DNA from: Nocardioides zeae | GTDB lineage: Bacteria > Actinomycetota > Actinomycetes > Propionibacteriales > Nocardioidaceae | DNA length: 64,000 nucleotides | NCBI RefSeq assembly: GCF_030818655.1 | Contig: NZ_JAUTAN010000001.1 | Location: forward strand, 2,604,001-2,668,000 | Reading direction: 5' to 3' | Part shown: piece after piece, positions 44,624 to 52,334 of the stretch | How the letters are laid out: each line of letters begins with the position of its first letter | Numbering within the stretch: the first letter of the stretch is position 1 | Program-made: the position numbers and the translations under genes | The notes under the pieces: model-generated | The model's input: only the letters and a program-made list of their open reading frames with translations | Told to the model about the DNA's origin: nothing | Databases searched by the model: none

Positions 44624-45009
44624 CGGCCCCGCCGCGGCAGCAGGAGCGTCACGACCCAGCCGACGAGCACGAGACCGATAGCCCACGACGCCAGGAGCGC
44701 ACCGACGATCGGCACGGCGTCGTCCCGCACCACCGCGAGGAACGCGACGATGCCCACCCCGGCCGGGATGAACAGCAGCTGCAGGTGGGCCAGCAGCCCG
44801 TCCGCGGCGGTCAGCGTCGCCGAGCGGGGGCCGGGTCGGCGCACCTGGAGGGCGACGAACAGGCCGAGCATGCCGACGACGGCCCCGGGGACCGGGATGC
44901 CGAACGTGCGCACCACGAGCTCACCGACGAACCAGAAGCCGAGCAGCCACAGGAGGCCGTCGAGGAAGACCACCGATGCAGGGCGAGGGGGCCGGGCGCG
45001 GGAGGTCAT
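44620..45009 (-). CDS. lrgA: LrgA/CidA-family membrane protein
   Basis: 129 residues with four membrane helices. GIPVPGAVVGMLGLFVALQV is the holin-like LrgA motif, and LLFIPAGVGIVAFLAVVRDD follows. It pairs with LrgB directly downstream. Only 42 bases separate its ATG from the divergent gene at 45052. Confidence 0.9.
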   Translation of the reverse strand: MTSRARPPRPASVVFLDGLLWLLGFWFVGELVVRTFGIPVPGAVVGMLGLFVALQVRRPGPRSATLTAADGLLAHLQLLFIPAGVGIVAFLAVVRDDAVPIVGALLASWAIGLVLVGWVVTLLLPRRGR

Positions 45010-45051
45010 GGCGAGGCATTCAAGCAGGAGCGATCGGGGTACCGTGAGGAG

Positions 45052-45411
45052 GTGCCGTCCACCACTCCCGCACGTTCGACGCCGAAGAAGCGCCGACACC
45101 TGATCGACTTCGACAACCCGCCGCAGGCGGCGCCGCCGAAGGTCGCCGAGGAGCGCCTGACCAGCGTGCAGCAATGGGTCATGTCGGTGCTCATCGTCAC
45201 CACGGCCCTGCACCTCGCGGGCGGCCTCGTGGTCGCGGCCCTCGCGATCGACGGCCACCTGGCCTCCCGCGTCGGCCTCGTGGTCATCGCCGCGATCGTC
45301 GGCGTGATCGGCATGGCCTGCGGGCTGCTCGTGCATCGGCGCTCGCCGCTGCACTGGCTGCTCCTGCTGGGCCTGCTCCCGGCCGCCATCGGCAGCATCT
45401 GGATCTTCTGA
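45052..45411 (+). CDS. Small membrane protein, unknown function
   Basis: 119 residues from a GTG with GAGGAG immediately before it. Basic N-terminus with KKRRHLIDFDNP, then three or four helices (VMSVLIVTTALHLAGGLVVA, VGLVVIAAIVGVIGMACGLL, LHWLLLLGLLPAAIGSIWIF). No family recognised. Its gene lies head to head with lrgA. Confidence 0.7.
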   Translation: MPSTTPARSTPKKRRHLIDFDNPPQAAPPKVAEERLTSVQQWVMSVLIVTTALHLAGGLVVAALAIDGHLASRVGLVVIAAIVGVIGMACGLLVHRRSPLHWLLLLGLLPAAIGSIWIF

Positions 45412-45427
45412 CCCGACCCGACCCCGC

Positions 45428-46012
45428 TCAGCGGGACCCGGCTCGCCCCACCCCGCGCCGGTGGCACGCCACCAGGTGCGTGTCGACGAGCCCCGTCGCC
45501 TCCATCAGCGCGTGCATGGTGGTCGGCCCGACGAAGGTCAGGCCTCGCTTCTTCAGCGCCTTGCTGAGCGCCAGCGACCCCGGCGACGTGGTGGGCACCT
45601 CGGCGACCACCCGCGGCGCGGGCGTCTCCTCGGGACGGAACGACTCCAGCAGGTCGGCAAAGACCTCCGGGCCCTCCTCCCGCATCGCCAGCACCGCGCC
45701 TGCGTTCACGATCGTCGCGTCGACCTTCGCGCGGTTGCGCACGATGCGGGCGTCGGCCAGGAGCGCCGCGCGCTCCTCGTCGCCGTACGCCGCGACCCGC
45801 GCCACGTCGAACCCGGCGAATGCCTCCCGGAAGGCCGGGCGCTTGGCCAGGATCGTCGACCACGACAGGCCCGACTGGAAGGCCTCGAGCGTCAGGCGCT
45901 CGAAGTAGGCCGTCTCGCGATCGACGCCGCGACCCGCGACGGGGACGCCCCACTCCGTGTCGTGGTAGTCCCGCATCGGCCCCGGGCGTGCTGCCCACGG
46001 GCAGCGCGCCAC
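45428..46012 (-). CDS. tag: DNA-3-methyladenine glycosylase I, N-terminus probably frameshifted
   Basis: 194 residues as read from a GTG at 46012. RCPWAARPGPMRDYHDTEWG carries the zinc-binding Cys and the catalytic region. FERLTLEAFQSGLSWSTILA and FVGPTTMHALMEATGLVDTH (zinc His) are Tag motifs. It removes 3-methyladenine from damaged DNA. A GTG at 46073 overlapping the pirin stop (GTGA) opens a different frame (SDVDLGDAHRGDAVLGEG); removing one C from 46018-46020 would join it as ...LGEDGVARCPW..., giving a 214-residue Tag. So the true start is probably 46073. Confidence 0.9.
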   Translation of the reverse strand: MARCPWAARPGPMRDYHDTEWGVPVAGRGVDRETAYFERLTLEAFQSGLSWSTILAKRPAFREAFAGFDVARVAAYGDEERAALLADARIVRNRAKVDATIVNAGAVLAMREEGPEVFADLLESFRPEETPAPRVVAEVPTTSPGSLALSKALKKRGLTFVGPTTMHALMEATGLVDTHLVACHRRGVGRAGSR

Positions 46013-46069
46013 GCCGTCCCTCCCCCAGGACCGCGTCCCCCCGGTGGGCGTCCCCCAGGTCGACGTCGC

Positions 46070-47074
46070 TCACCGCCGCTCGCGCAGCCGCGCGTTGGGG
46101 AGCACGGGGGCGGGGATCGGCGGGAGGTGGTCACCGACCACGATCCCGAAGCGACCGTCGGCGACGTCCTGGGAGTCGCCCACCACGGTGTCCGTCCCCG
46201 CCGTGACCTGCGCCTGCCACGCCTCGCGGTAGGCGACGACCTCCTCGTGGGTGCGTCCCACGAAGTTCCACCACATGACGATGGCCTCGCCGAAGGGCGG
46301 GCCGCCGAGGAGCAGCACCCGGGAGCCCTCCCCGCCGGCGACGAGCGTCAGCGTGGCGTGCTCGGGCGCGACGTACGCCAGGTCGGCGCGCGCCGCCGCC
46401 ACCCCCTCCACCGTCACGTCGCCGAGGTCGACGAGCACCCCGTGCTCGAAGGCCGGGTCGACGTCCAGCGTCACCCTGGCACCCGGCGCGAGCACCAGCT
46501 CGGCCCCCAGCAGCGGGGTGAAGGTCGCCACGGGCGACGTCGAGCCGAGCAGGCTGCCGAGGAAGACGCGCGCCTCCACGCCGGGGGCGTGCACCGTCGG
46601 CGGCGCGTGGTGCTCGAAGGCGGGCGCCGTGTCGCGGTGCGCCTCGGGCAGCGCGACCCACAGCTGCGCCCCGTGCAGCTCCGTCGTGTCCGGTGTCGAC
46701 ACCTCGGAGTGGCTGATGCCGTGGCCCGCCGTCATCAGGTTGACCTCGCCGGGCCGCACCATCGCGTGGGAGCCCACCGAGTCGCGGTGCTCGATCTCGC
46801 CGGTGAACAGCCACGAGACGGTCTGCAGCCCCGTGTGCGGGTGGGGCGCCACCTTCATGCCGCCGGACTCCGCGACGAGGTCGGGCCCGTAGTGGTCCAC
46901 GAAGCACCACGCCCCGATCAGCGAGCGCTCCCGCTGCGGAAGCGTGCGCCGCACCAGCATCGCGCGGGGGCCGCCCAGCGGCACGTCACGCGGCTCGAGG
47001 ATCTCCACGCCACCACCCGCAGCGTCGCCCGCCCGGCACTCGACCTCGTCCGGACGCGTCTCCGTGTTGCTCAT
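46070..47074 (-). CDS. Pirin-family protein
   Basis: 334 residues from the ATG at 47074. Two cupin domains. The metal ligands are visible in VAPHPHTGLQTVSWLFTGEI and MTAGHGISHSEVS (two His, His, Glu). HGAQLWVALPEAHRD and RVLLLGGPPFGEAIVMWWNF are conserved pirin segments. Bacterial pirins are iron-dependent quercetinase-like enzymes or redox-linked regulators. Confidence 0.92.
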   Translation of the reverse strand: MSNTETRPDEVECRAGDAAGGGVEILEPRDVPLGGPRAMLVRRTLPQRERSLIGAWCFVDHYGPDLVAESGGMKVAPHPHTGLQTVSWLFTGEIEHRDSVGSHAMVRPGEVNLMTAGHGISHSEVSTPDTTELHGAQLWVALPEAHRDTAPAFEHHAPPTVHAPGVEARVFLGSLLGSTSPVATFTPLLGAELVLAPGARVTLDVDPAFEHGVLVDLGDVTVEGVAAARADLAYVAPEHATLTLVAGGEGSRVLLLGGPPFGEAIVMWWNFVGRTHEEVVAYREAWQAQVTAGTDTVVGDSQDVADGRFGIVVGDHLPPIPAPVLPNARLRERR

Positions 47075-47196
47075 GGAGCCATCCTGCCGCCCCCCCACCG
47101 ACAACCGCACCCGACGCGTCCCCAGCCCCCACCCGACACCCCGGTTCCACCGGCACGGCGCCGCCCGTTCACCCGGCCCCGGCAGCCTCTGCCTGC

Positions 47197-48324
47197 GTGC
47201 GCATCGCTCAGCTCGCCAACTTCATCGGCCCTGCCTCGGGAGGGATGAAGACCGCCGTCCAGGCGCTCGCGGAGGGGTACGTCGCGGCCGGCGCCGACCG
47301 GCTCCTCGTCGTCCCCGGCCCCACGGACGCCCGCTACACCACCGACCTCGGCGAGGTGGTCCAGCTGCGCGCACCGCGGGTGGGAGCGAGCTACCGCCTC
47401 ATCGTCGAGCCGTGGCGGGTCATCGACGCCCTCGAGGAGTTCGGGCCGACCACGATCGAGGTCAACGACAAGTCGACCCTCCTGCCCGTCACCCGGTGGG
47501 CGCGGCGCAGCGGCGTCGCCTCCGTGCTGTTCTCCCACGAGCGGCTCGACCACATGCTCTCGATGCGCATGGGCCTCGACGCGAGCGTCAAGACCACCAT
47601 CGGCCTCTACAACAAGATCCTCGTGCGGCAGTTCGACGCCGTCGTCGTCACGTCGGGGTTCGCGCGGGCCGAGTTCCGCCTCCCGGCCGCCGCCGCGGGC
47701 TGCCCGCTCGTGCGGGTCCCGCTGGGCGTCGACCTCGAGACCTTCCGCCCCGTCCAGGCCCCCGTGGAGGGACGCGGCGGTCCCCTCCGGCTGGTCCACG
47801 TCGGCCGCCTGTCGCGGGAGAAGTCGCCCCACCTCGCCGTCGCGACGGCCGTCGAGCTGCACCGGCGGGGCGTCGACGTCCGGCTCGACGTGTACGGCGA
47901 CGGGCCCCACCTCGACGAGCTCCGGGCCATCGCGGGCCGGGCGCCCGTGACCTTCCACGGGCACGTCGCCGGTCGCGCCGAGCTGGCCGCCCGCGTCGCC
48001 GCCGCCGACGTCGCCCTCTCGGTCTGCCCCGGCGAGACCTTCGGCCTGGCCGTGCTGGAGGCCCTGGCCTGCGGCACCCCCGTCGTCACCGCGTCGTCGG
48101 GCGGTGCCCGCGAGCTGGTCGACGAGCAGTCGGGCGCCTGGGCGCCGCCGCGTCCCTCCGCCCTCGCCGAGGCCGTGCTCGCCGTGGCCGCGCGGCCCGA
48201 GGCGCAGCGACGACGCGCGGCCCGGGCGCGGGCCGAGGAGTTCCCGTGGAGCGCCACGGTCGACCGCATGCTCGCGGTGCACGAGGGGCTCGGCGGCCGC
48301 GCCCCGCGGGCGCTCGTGGCCTGA
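47197..48324 (+). CDS. GT4-family glycosyltransferase
   Basis: 375 residues from a GTG. GT-B fold. N-terminal acceptor domain with FIGPASGGMKTAVQALAEGY and LFSHERLDHML; C-terminal donor domain with RLVHVGRLSREKSPHLAVAT, LDVYGDGPHLDELRAIAG and the E-x7-E motif in CPGETFGLAVLEALACGTPV. It resembles mannosyltransferases acting on phosphatidylinositol mannosides or polysaccharide, but the acceptor cannot be read off. It is divergent from pirin. Confidence 0.9.
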   Translation: MRIAQLANFIGPASGGMKTAVQALAEGYVAAGADRLLVVPGPTDARYTTDLGEVVQLRAPRVGASYRLIVEPWRVIDALEEFGPTTIEVNDKSTLLPVTRWARRSGVASVLFSHERLDHMLSMRMGLDASVKTTIGLYNKILVRQFDAVVVTSGFARAEFRLPAAAAGCPLVRVPLGVDLETFRPVQAPVEGRGGPLRLVHVGRLSREKSPHLAVATAVELHRRGVDVRLDVYGDGPHLDELRAIAGRAPVTFHGHVAGRAELAARVAAADVALSVCPGETFGLAVLEALACGTPVVTASSGGARELVDEQSGAWAPPRPSALAEAVLAVAARPEAQRRRAARARAEEFPWSATVDRMLAVHEGLGGRAPRALVA

Positions 48325-48369
48325 GGGCGGGGTCCTCCCGGCCGGCGACAGAGCACCCGCGCCGCGAGA

Positions 48370-49398
48370 TCAGTCCTGGTCCCGGCTGGGGTCGGGGATG
48401 GTCTCGGGGAGCTCGCGCACGGGCATGAGGACGACGTCGTTGATCTTCCAGTCCAGCTCCCGCAGCCTGTCGACGGCGGTCTCGAGATCGTCGATGTCGA
48501 CGTGCCGTCCCGGCCGGGGCCGCACGAACGCCTCGACGTGGAAGACGTGGCCCTGGTCGCGGACGCGGGACCTGCTGTCGACCACCCAGTCCTGACGGGC
48601 GAGGACCTCGTCGACGGCGAGCGTGAGCGGGTGGGGGTGCTCGTCGTCGAAGGTGCGGGCGCGGCGGTCCATGAGCCCGCTCGAGGCAGCACGCAGGTTG
48701 CGCCACCCGTCGTGGACGATCGAGCCGGCGATCAGCAGCGCCGCAGCCGCGTCCGCCCACCAGAGGCCCAGACCGATGCCGATCACCCCGACGATGGTGC
48801 CGAGGGCGGTCATCCAGTCCGCCTTCTGCATGTCGGCGTCGGCGTAGAGCACCTTGTCGTGCAGCTGCTCGGCCAGCGGCAGCTTGAGCCGGCCGAGGAC
48901 GAACGGGCCGATGCCGGTGTAGACCATCGCGGCGATCATCAACCAGCCCGACCACACGGCGTGGCCCAACAGCTCGGTCGTGCCGATCGGTGGGTGCTCG
49001 GCACGCAGCAGCCCCAGCCCGGAGTCGACGACGAGGCTGACCCCGACCGCCAGGAGCGCGACCGCGGCCGTGAGGTGGCCGACCCCGGTGGCGCGGTGGA
49101 AGCCGTACGGGTGGTCGCTGGTCGGCCGCTTGCGCGCCCGACGCACGGCGACGAGGAACGCCAGCGGCGGGATCAGCGCCAGGAGGTCCTCGGCCCACGC
49201 GTTCTGCATGGCCTGCGAGCTGCCCATGGTGAGGAAGACGACGACCACGGCGGTGACCATGAACGCCAGCGTGGCGATCTCCAGGCGTACGGCGCGGCGC
49301 AGGGCCGAAGCCTGCTCCTCGGGCAGGTCGGTGTGGCCGAACCGTGAGCGGGGGTAGCCGCGCTCCCCCGCCTCGTCCGCACCCCGGGCCGCACTCAC
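48370..49398 (-). CDS. Cation diffusion facilitator family transporter
   Basis: 342 residues from a GTG that overlaps the upstream stop (GTGA). Six membrane helices. RPTSDHPYGFHRATGVGHL and YADADMQKADWMTALGTIVG carry the His/Asp residues of the transport site (HxxxH and DxxxD patterns). The C-terminal cytoplasmic domain includes HVFHVEAFVRPRPGRH. It probably exports a divalent metal. Closely related to an unusual group that is co-transcribed with a short extracellular binding protein. Confidence 0.85.
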   Translation of the reverse strand: MSAARGADEAGERGYPRSRFGHTDLPEEQASALRRAVRLEIATLAFMVTAVVVVFLTMGSSQAMQNAWAEDLLALIPPLAFLVAVRRARKRPTSDHPYGFHRATGVGHLTAAVALLAVGVSLVVDSGLGLLRAEHPPIGTTELLGHAVWSGWLMIAAMVYTGIGPFVLGRLKLPLAEQLHDKVLYADADMQKADWMTALGTIVGVIGIGLGLWWADAAAALLIAGSIVHDGWRNLRAASSGLMDRRARTFDDEHPHPLTLAVDEVLARQDWVVDSRSRVRDQGHVFHVEAFVRPRPGRHVDIDDLETAVDRLRELDWKINDVVLMPVRELPETIPDPSRDQD

Positions 49399-49889
49399 GA
49401 CGTCGCCCCGTCGAGCCAGCGCTCGAGCTCCGACTGGAAGGCGTTCTCGCCCATCGGCACCAGCATCACGTGCGCCCTCGCGCCGTCCGCCGTCCGCTCC
49501 TCCGTGTACGGGCGGGTCGGTGCCGCCTTCGAGGTCCAGGCGTTCTGGTCGCTGAGCCCACCGACCACGAGGTCGAGCTCGCCCTTCTCGAGCATCTCGA
49601 CGAGGTGCTCCTCGCCCGCCACCGTCCACTCGACACGCGCCCCGAGGTGGTCCGCGAAGCCCTCGACCAGCTCGGGCTCACGACCCGTGGGGGCGTCGGT
49701 CCCGGTCTCCACCCACCCGGGGCTCGGCGAAGCCCCCGCGCGCAGCACGCCGTCGCGCCGCACGGCGTCCAGCGTGCCGTCAGGATCGGTCGGGATGGAG
49801 AGACCGCACGCCGACAGCAGGGTGATGACGAGGGCCAGCAGGACCCAGACGGACGGCGAGCACCGCCCCGGTGCCGGCTCAGGATTCAC
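49395..49889 (-). CDS. Short family-3 solute-binding-like lipoprotein
   Basis: 164 residues from a GTG with GAGGAGAC upstream. Lipobox ALVITLLSACGLS. The mature part has LDAVRRDGVLRAGASPSPGW and LVEGFADHLGARVEWTVAGE, EHLVEMLEKGELDLVVGGLS and TRPYTEER, all from the first lobe and part of the second of amino-acid-type binding proteins. Usual length is 220-280 residues, so much of lobe 2 is missing. It has no ABC permease gene beside it; instead it is coupled to the CDF transporter downstream. Confidence 0.75.
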   Translation of the reverse strand: MNPEPAPGRCSPSVWVLLALVITLLSACGLSIPTDPDGTLDAVRRDGVLRAGASPSPGWVETGTDAPTGREPELVEGFADHLGARVEWTVAGEEHLVEMLEKGELDLVVGGLSDQNAWTSKAAPTRPYTEERTADGARAHVMLVPMGENAFQSELERWLDGATS

Positions 49890-50049
49890 GTCTCCTCGGT
49901 ACCCGCTTCCCAGCCGGGGAAGCCACGCGGGGGGCCGCACCGCCGACACCCGACACCCGAGACCCTCCTGGCCCGACGGTCCGCCGGTTTCGCTCGGTCG
50001 TCGACTGAGCTGAGTTTCGCCACGCCGAGAGCGGGGCACGACCGCCGCC

Positions 50050-51141
50050 ATGAGCTTCGACGTGGACACGGCTGCCCTGCGCAGCGTGGCCGACGACCTC
50101 CACGCCATGGCGGCGGCGATCCCGTCCGCCCTGACCTACGCCGAGTCGCACGTGCGGGCCCCCACGGGGGGCGTCACCTTCGACAACATCGTCGCGGAGC
50201 TCGACCGCGCGCGGGAGGACCTGCGCGCGGCGTACGCCCCCGACGGCCCCGTGCAGTCCTACCTCCAGGGCGCGGGCGACGCGCTCGCCGCGAACGCCGA
50301 CGACTACGACGCGACCGACCTCGCCCAGCGGGCCGCGTACGACGCGCTGCTGAGCCAGATCACCACCCCGCTCGACCTGGCCGAGGCCTTCGACCCCGAC
50401 GGCGAGACCGCGGGCATCACGACGGCGGACCTGACCGCCGAGCTGGCCGCGCCGGGCGACTTCTTCGAGGGTCTCGACGTGTGGGGCGACATCCTCGACA
50501 ACACCAGCTACGTCATCAGTCTCACGTGGGCCATCGACGCGCTCCTCCAGATCCCGCTGTTCGCGCACATGCCCGACCCCACGCAGAGCCTCCGCGACAC
50601 CTTCGACGGCGACTGGACGACCATCGGCACCGCGGCCCTGTCGCTGGCCGAGCTCAAGGACTTCTTCGAGCGCGCCGAGGCCGAGCTCGCGGCCTCCGTC
50701 CTCGCCGTCCAGCCGAGCTGGTCGGGCAACGCCGCCGACGCGGCCTTCACGTCCTTCGCCGGGTTCTGCGAGGTGCTCGCCTCCCACCAGAGCGACCTGG
50801 GGCGCACCAGCCAGGGCTTCCACGGGTTCGCGATGGGCATGCGGATGCTCACCGACGCCCTCTGCAGCCTCATCGACTGGCTCTTCGGGGTGTTCATCGA
50901 GTGGGCCGGCTTCGACCCCGCGGACATCCTGCAGGCCATGCGCCGTGGCACGAGCCAGATCCTCAAGTGGATCACCGCCGTCGCCAAGGCGATCGACCTC
51001 ATCTTCCTCATCATCGACCTGCTGTTCGCCCTCGTGGCGGTCTTCCCGCTCACGCTCGGCCAGATCAACACCTACCCCGGGCTCGCCGTCCCCCACGGCG
51101 ACGCGACGACGTTCACCCCCTCCGACGTGGACGGCCCGTGA
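50050..51141 (+). CDS. WXG100-like protein, possible type VII secretion substrate
   Basis: 363 residues, ATG at 50050. Long helical protein. The N-terminal part (FDVDTAALRSVADDLHAMAA) resembles ESX helical hairpins, and the middle has a W-x-G turn between helices (LAVQPSWSGNAADAAFTSFA, near 222). Near the C-terminus lie two hydrophobic helices (ALCSLIDWLFGVFIEWAGF and IDLIFLIIDLLFALVAVF). No ESX core genes (EccC and others) or toxin domain are seen nearby. It may be an effector or a membrane-seeking component of a type VII system encoded elsewhere. Confidence 0.65.
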   Translation: MSFDVDTAALRSVADDLHAMAAAIPSALTYAESHVRAPTGGVTFDNIVAELDRAREDLRAAYAPDGPVQSYLQGAGDALAANADDYDATDLAQRAAYDALLSQITTPLDLAEAFDPDGETAGITTADLTAELAAPGDFFEGLDVWGDILDNTSYVISLTWAIDALLQIPLFAHMPDPTQSLRDTFDGDWTTIGTAALSLAELKDFFERAEAELAASVLAVQPSWSGNAADAAFTSFAGFCEVLASHQSDLGRTSQGFHGFAMGMRMLTDALCSLIDWLFGVFIEWAGFDPADILQAMRRGTSQILKWITAVAKAIDLIFLIIDLLFALVAVFPLTLGQINTYPGLAVPHGDATTFTPSDVDGP

Positions 51142-51584
51142 CGCGCCCCGACGACGGGTGGCGCAGCCCGGTGGCGGGCCGCCTCCCCGCCCGGGCCACC
51201 TCGGTCCCGGCACCGCCCCGCACGAACGTCGCGGCGGTCAACGAGCACATCGAGGCGCACCTGCCCCGCGCCCTCTCCGCCTTCCGCTCCGAGACCGGCC
51301 GGCTGCCGAAGCTCGACTCCGGCCTGCCCGGGGCGCCCCGCCGACGGTTCGACCCGGTGGCGGAGGTCCTGCGGCGCACCGACGACAGGGAGCTGCACGC
51401 GCTGGCCGTCGCCGTACGCCGCGGGGAGGCCGACGAGCGCGAGCTCCGCCGCCACCCGGTCTTCGTGCGCACGATGCGCGTGGTCGCGGCCGAGCGCCTC
51501 GCGGCCTACGAGGGCCTCGAGGTCCCGACGCCGCCGTACCAGCCGCCGCCCCGGCCCGCCGGGGCCGCTGACCTCCCTCGCTAG
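51138..51584 (+). CDS. Unknown soluble protein coupled to the WXG100-like gene
   Basis: 148 residues, GTG overlapping the previous stop (GTGA). Pro-rich N-terminus, then VNEHIEAHLPRALSAFRSET and a basic helical stretch (DDRELHALAVAVRRGEADER). No family recognised. Translational coupling suggests a partner or chaperone of the upstream protein. Confidence 0.65.
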   Translation: MTRPDDGWRSPVAGRLPARATSVPAPPRTNVAAVNEHIEAHLPRALSAFRSETGRLPKLDSGLPGAPRRRFDPVAEVLRRTDDRELHALAVAVRRGEADERELRRHPVFVRTMRVVAAERLAAYEGLEVPTPPYQPPPRPAGAADLPR

Positions 51585-51593
51585 CCTCGGGTC

Positions 51594-52328
51594 ATGACCG
51601 CTCCTGCCCTCGCCGGACTCGTCACGCTCATCGTCGCCCCCGACGCCGGCCCCGCGGACCTCCCCGGTGACCTTCCCCCGTTCGTGGGCGCCGTCGCCGT
51701 CGACGACCTGCTCCTGCCGACGGTCCGCGAGCACGCGCCCGGGCTGCCCGTCACGGTGGTCGGCACCGGGGGTGCCGCCCAGGTCGCCGGTCCGCTCGGC
51801 CTGGCCGCCCGCGCCGGCCTGGTGCTCGCCGGCGTGCGCACGACGTTGCGCGACGCTGCCGACCCGGCGGGCAACGTGCGCCGCGTGGTCGCCGCGCTCG
51901 ACCCCCTGCGCGACGACGGCACCCTGCCCGAGGACGTGCCCGTGACGGTGGTGCTCCCCACCGGCGTCGGCGGGTACGGCGCGGAGGCCGCCCTCGACGA
52001 GATCGGGTACGCCGACCTGGTCGTGGGCCTCGACGCCACCCGGCCGGAGGTCTGGACGGCCCTCGTCGACGCAGCGCTCGACCGCGAGGTCGCCACCGAG
52101 ACGGTGCGCGGCGACCGCGACCCCGTCGCGGTGCTCGCCGCCGTGCGGTCGTGCCTCGACGGCGAGCCCGACGAGGCCGCCCGGCTCCTGGCCGGGAGCG
52201 CCACCGCGGCCTGGGCCGCGTTCGACGCCGCCACCCTCGAACGCACGCGCCGGTGGTGCCGACGCGTCGACGTACCGGCGCCGCAGGTCGCCGACCGGGT
52301 GGCGGCCTCGGCGGCAGTCACGGGCTGA
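51594..52328 (+). CDS. Unknown protein
   Basis: 244 residues, ATG 10 bases after the previous stop. Alternating beta/alpha pattern (LAGLVTLIVAPDAGPAD, VPVTVVLPTGVGGYGAEAAL, YADLVVGLDATRPEVW). No leader, membrane helix or catalytic motif I can name. It ends close to, and convergent with, the PucR gene, so it belongs to the preceding run rather than the cytosine locus. Confidence 0.65.
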   Translation: MTAPALAGLVTLIVAPDAGPADLPGDLPPFVGAVAVDDLLLPTVREHAPGLPVTVVGTGGAAQVAGPLGLAARAGLVLAGVRTTLRDAADPAGNVRRVVAALDPLRDDGTLPEDVPVTVVLPTGVGGYGAEAALDEIGYADLVVGLDATRPEVWTALVDAALDREVATETVRGDRDPVAVLAAVRSCLDGEPDEAARLLAGSATAAWAAFDAATLERTRRWCRRVDVPAPQVADRVAASAAVTG

Positions 52329-52334
52329 GGTCCG

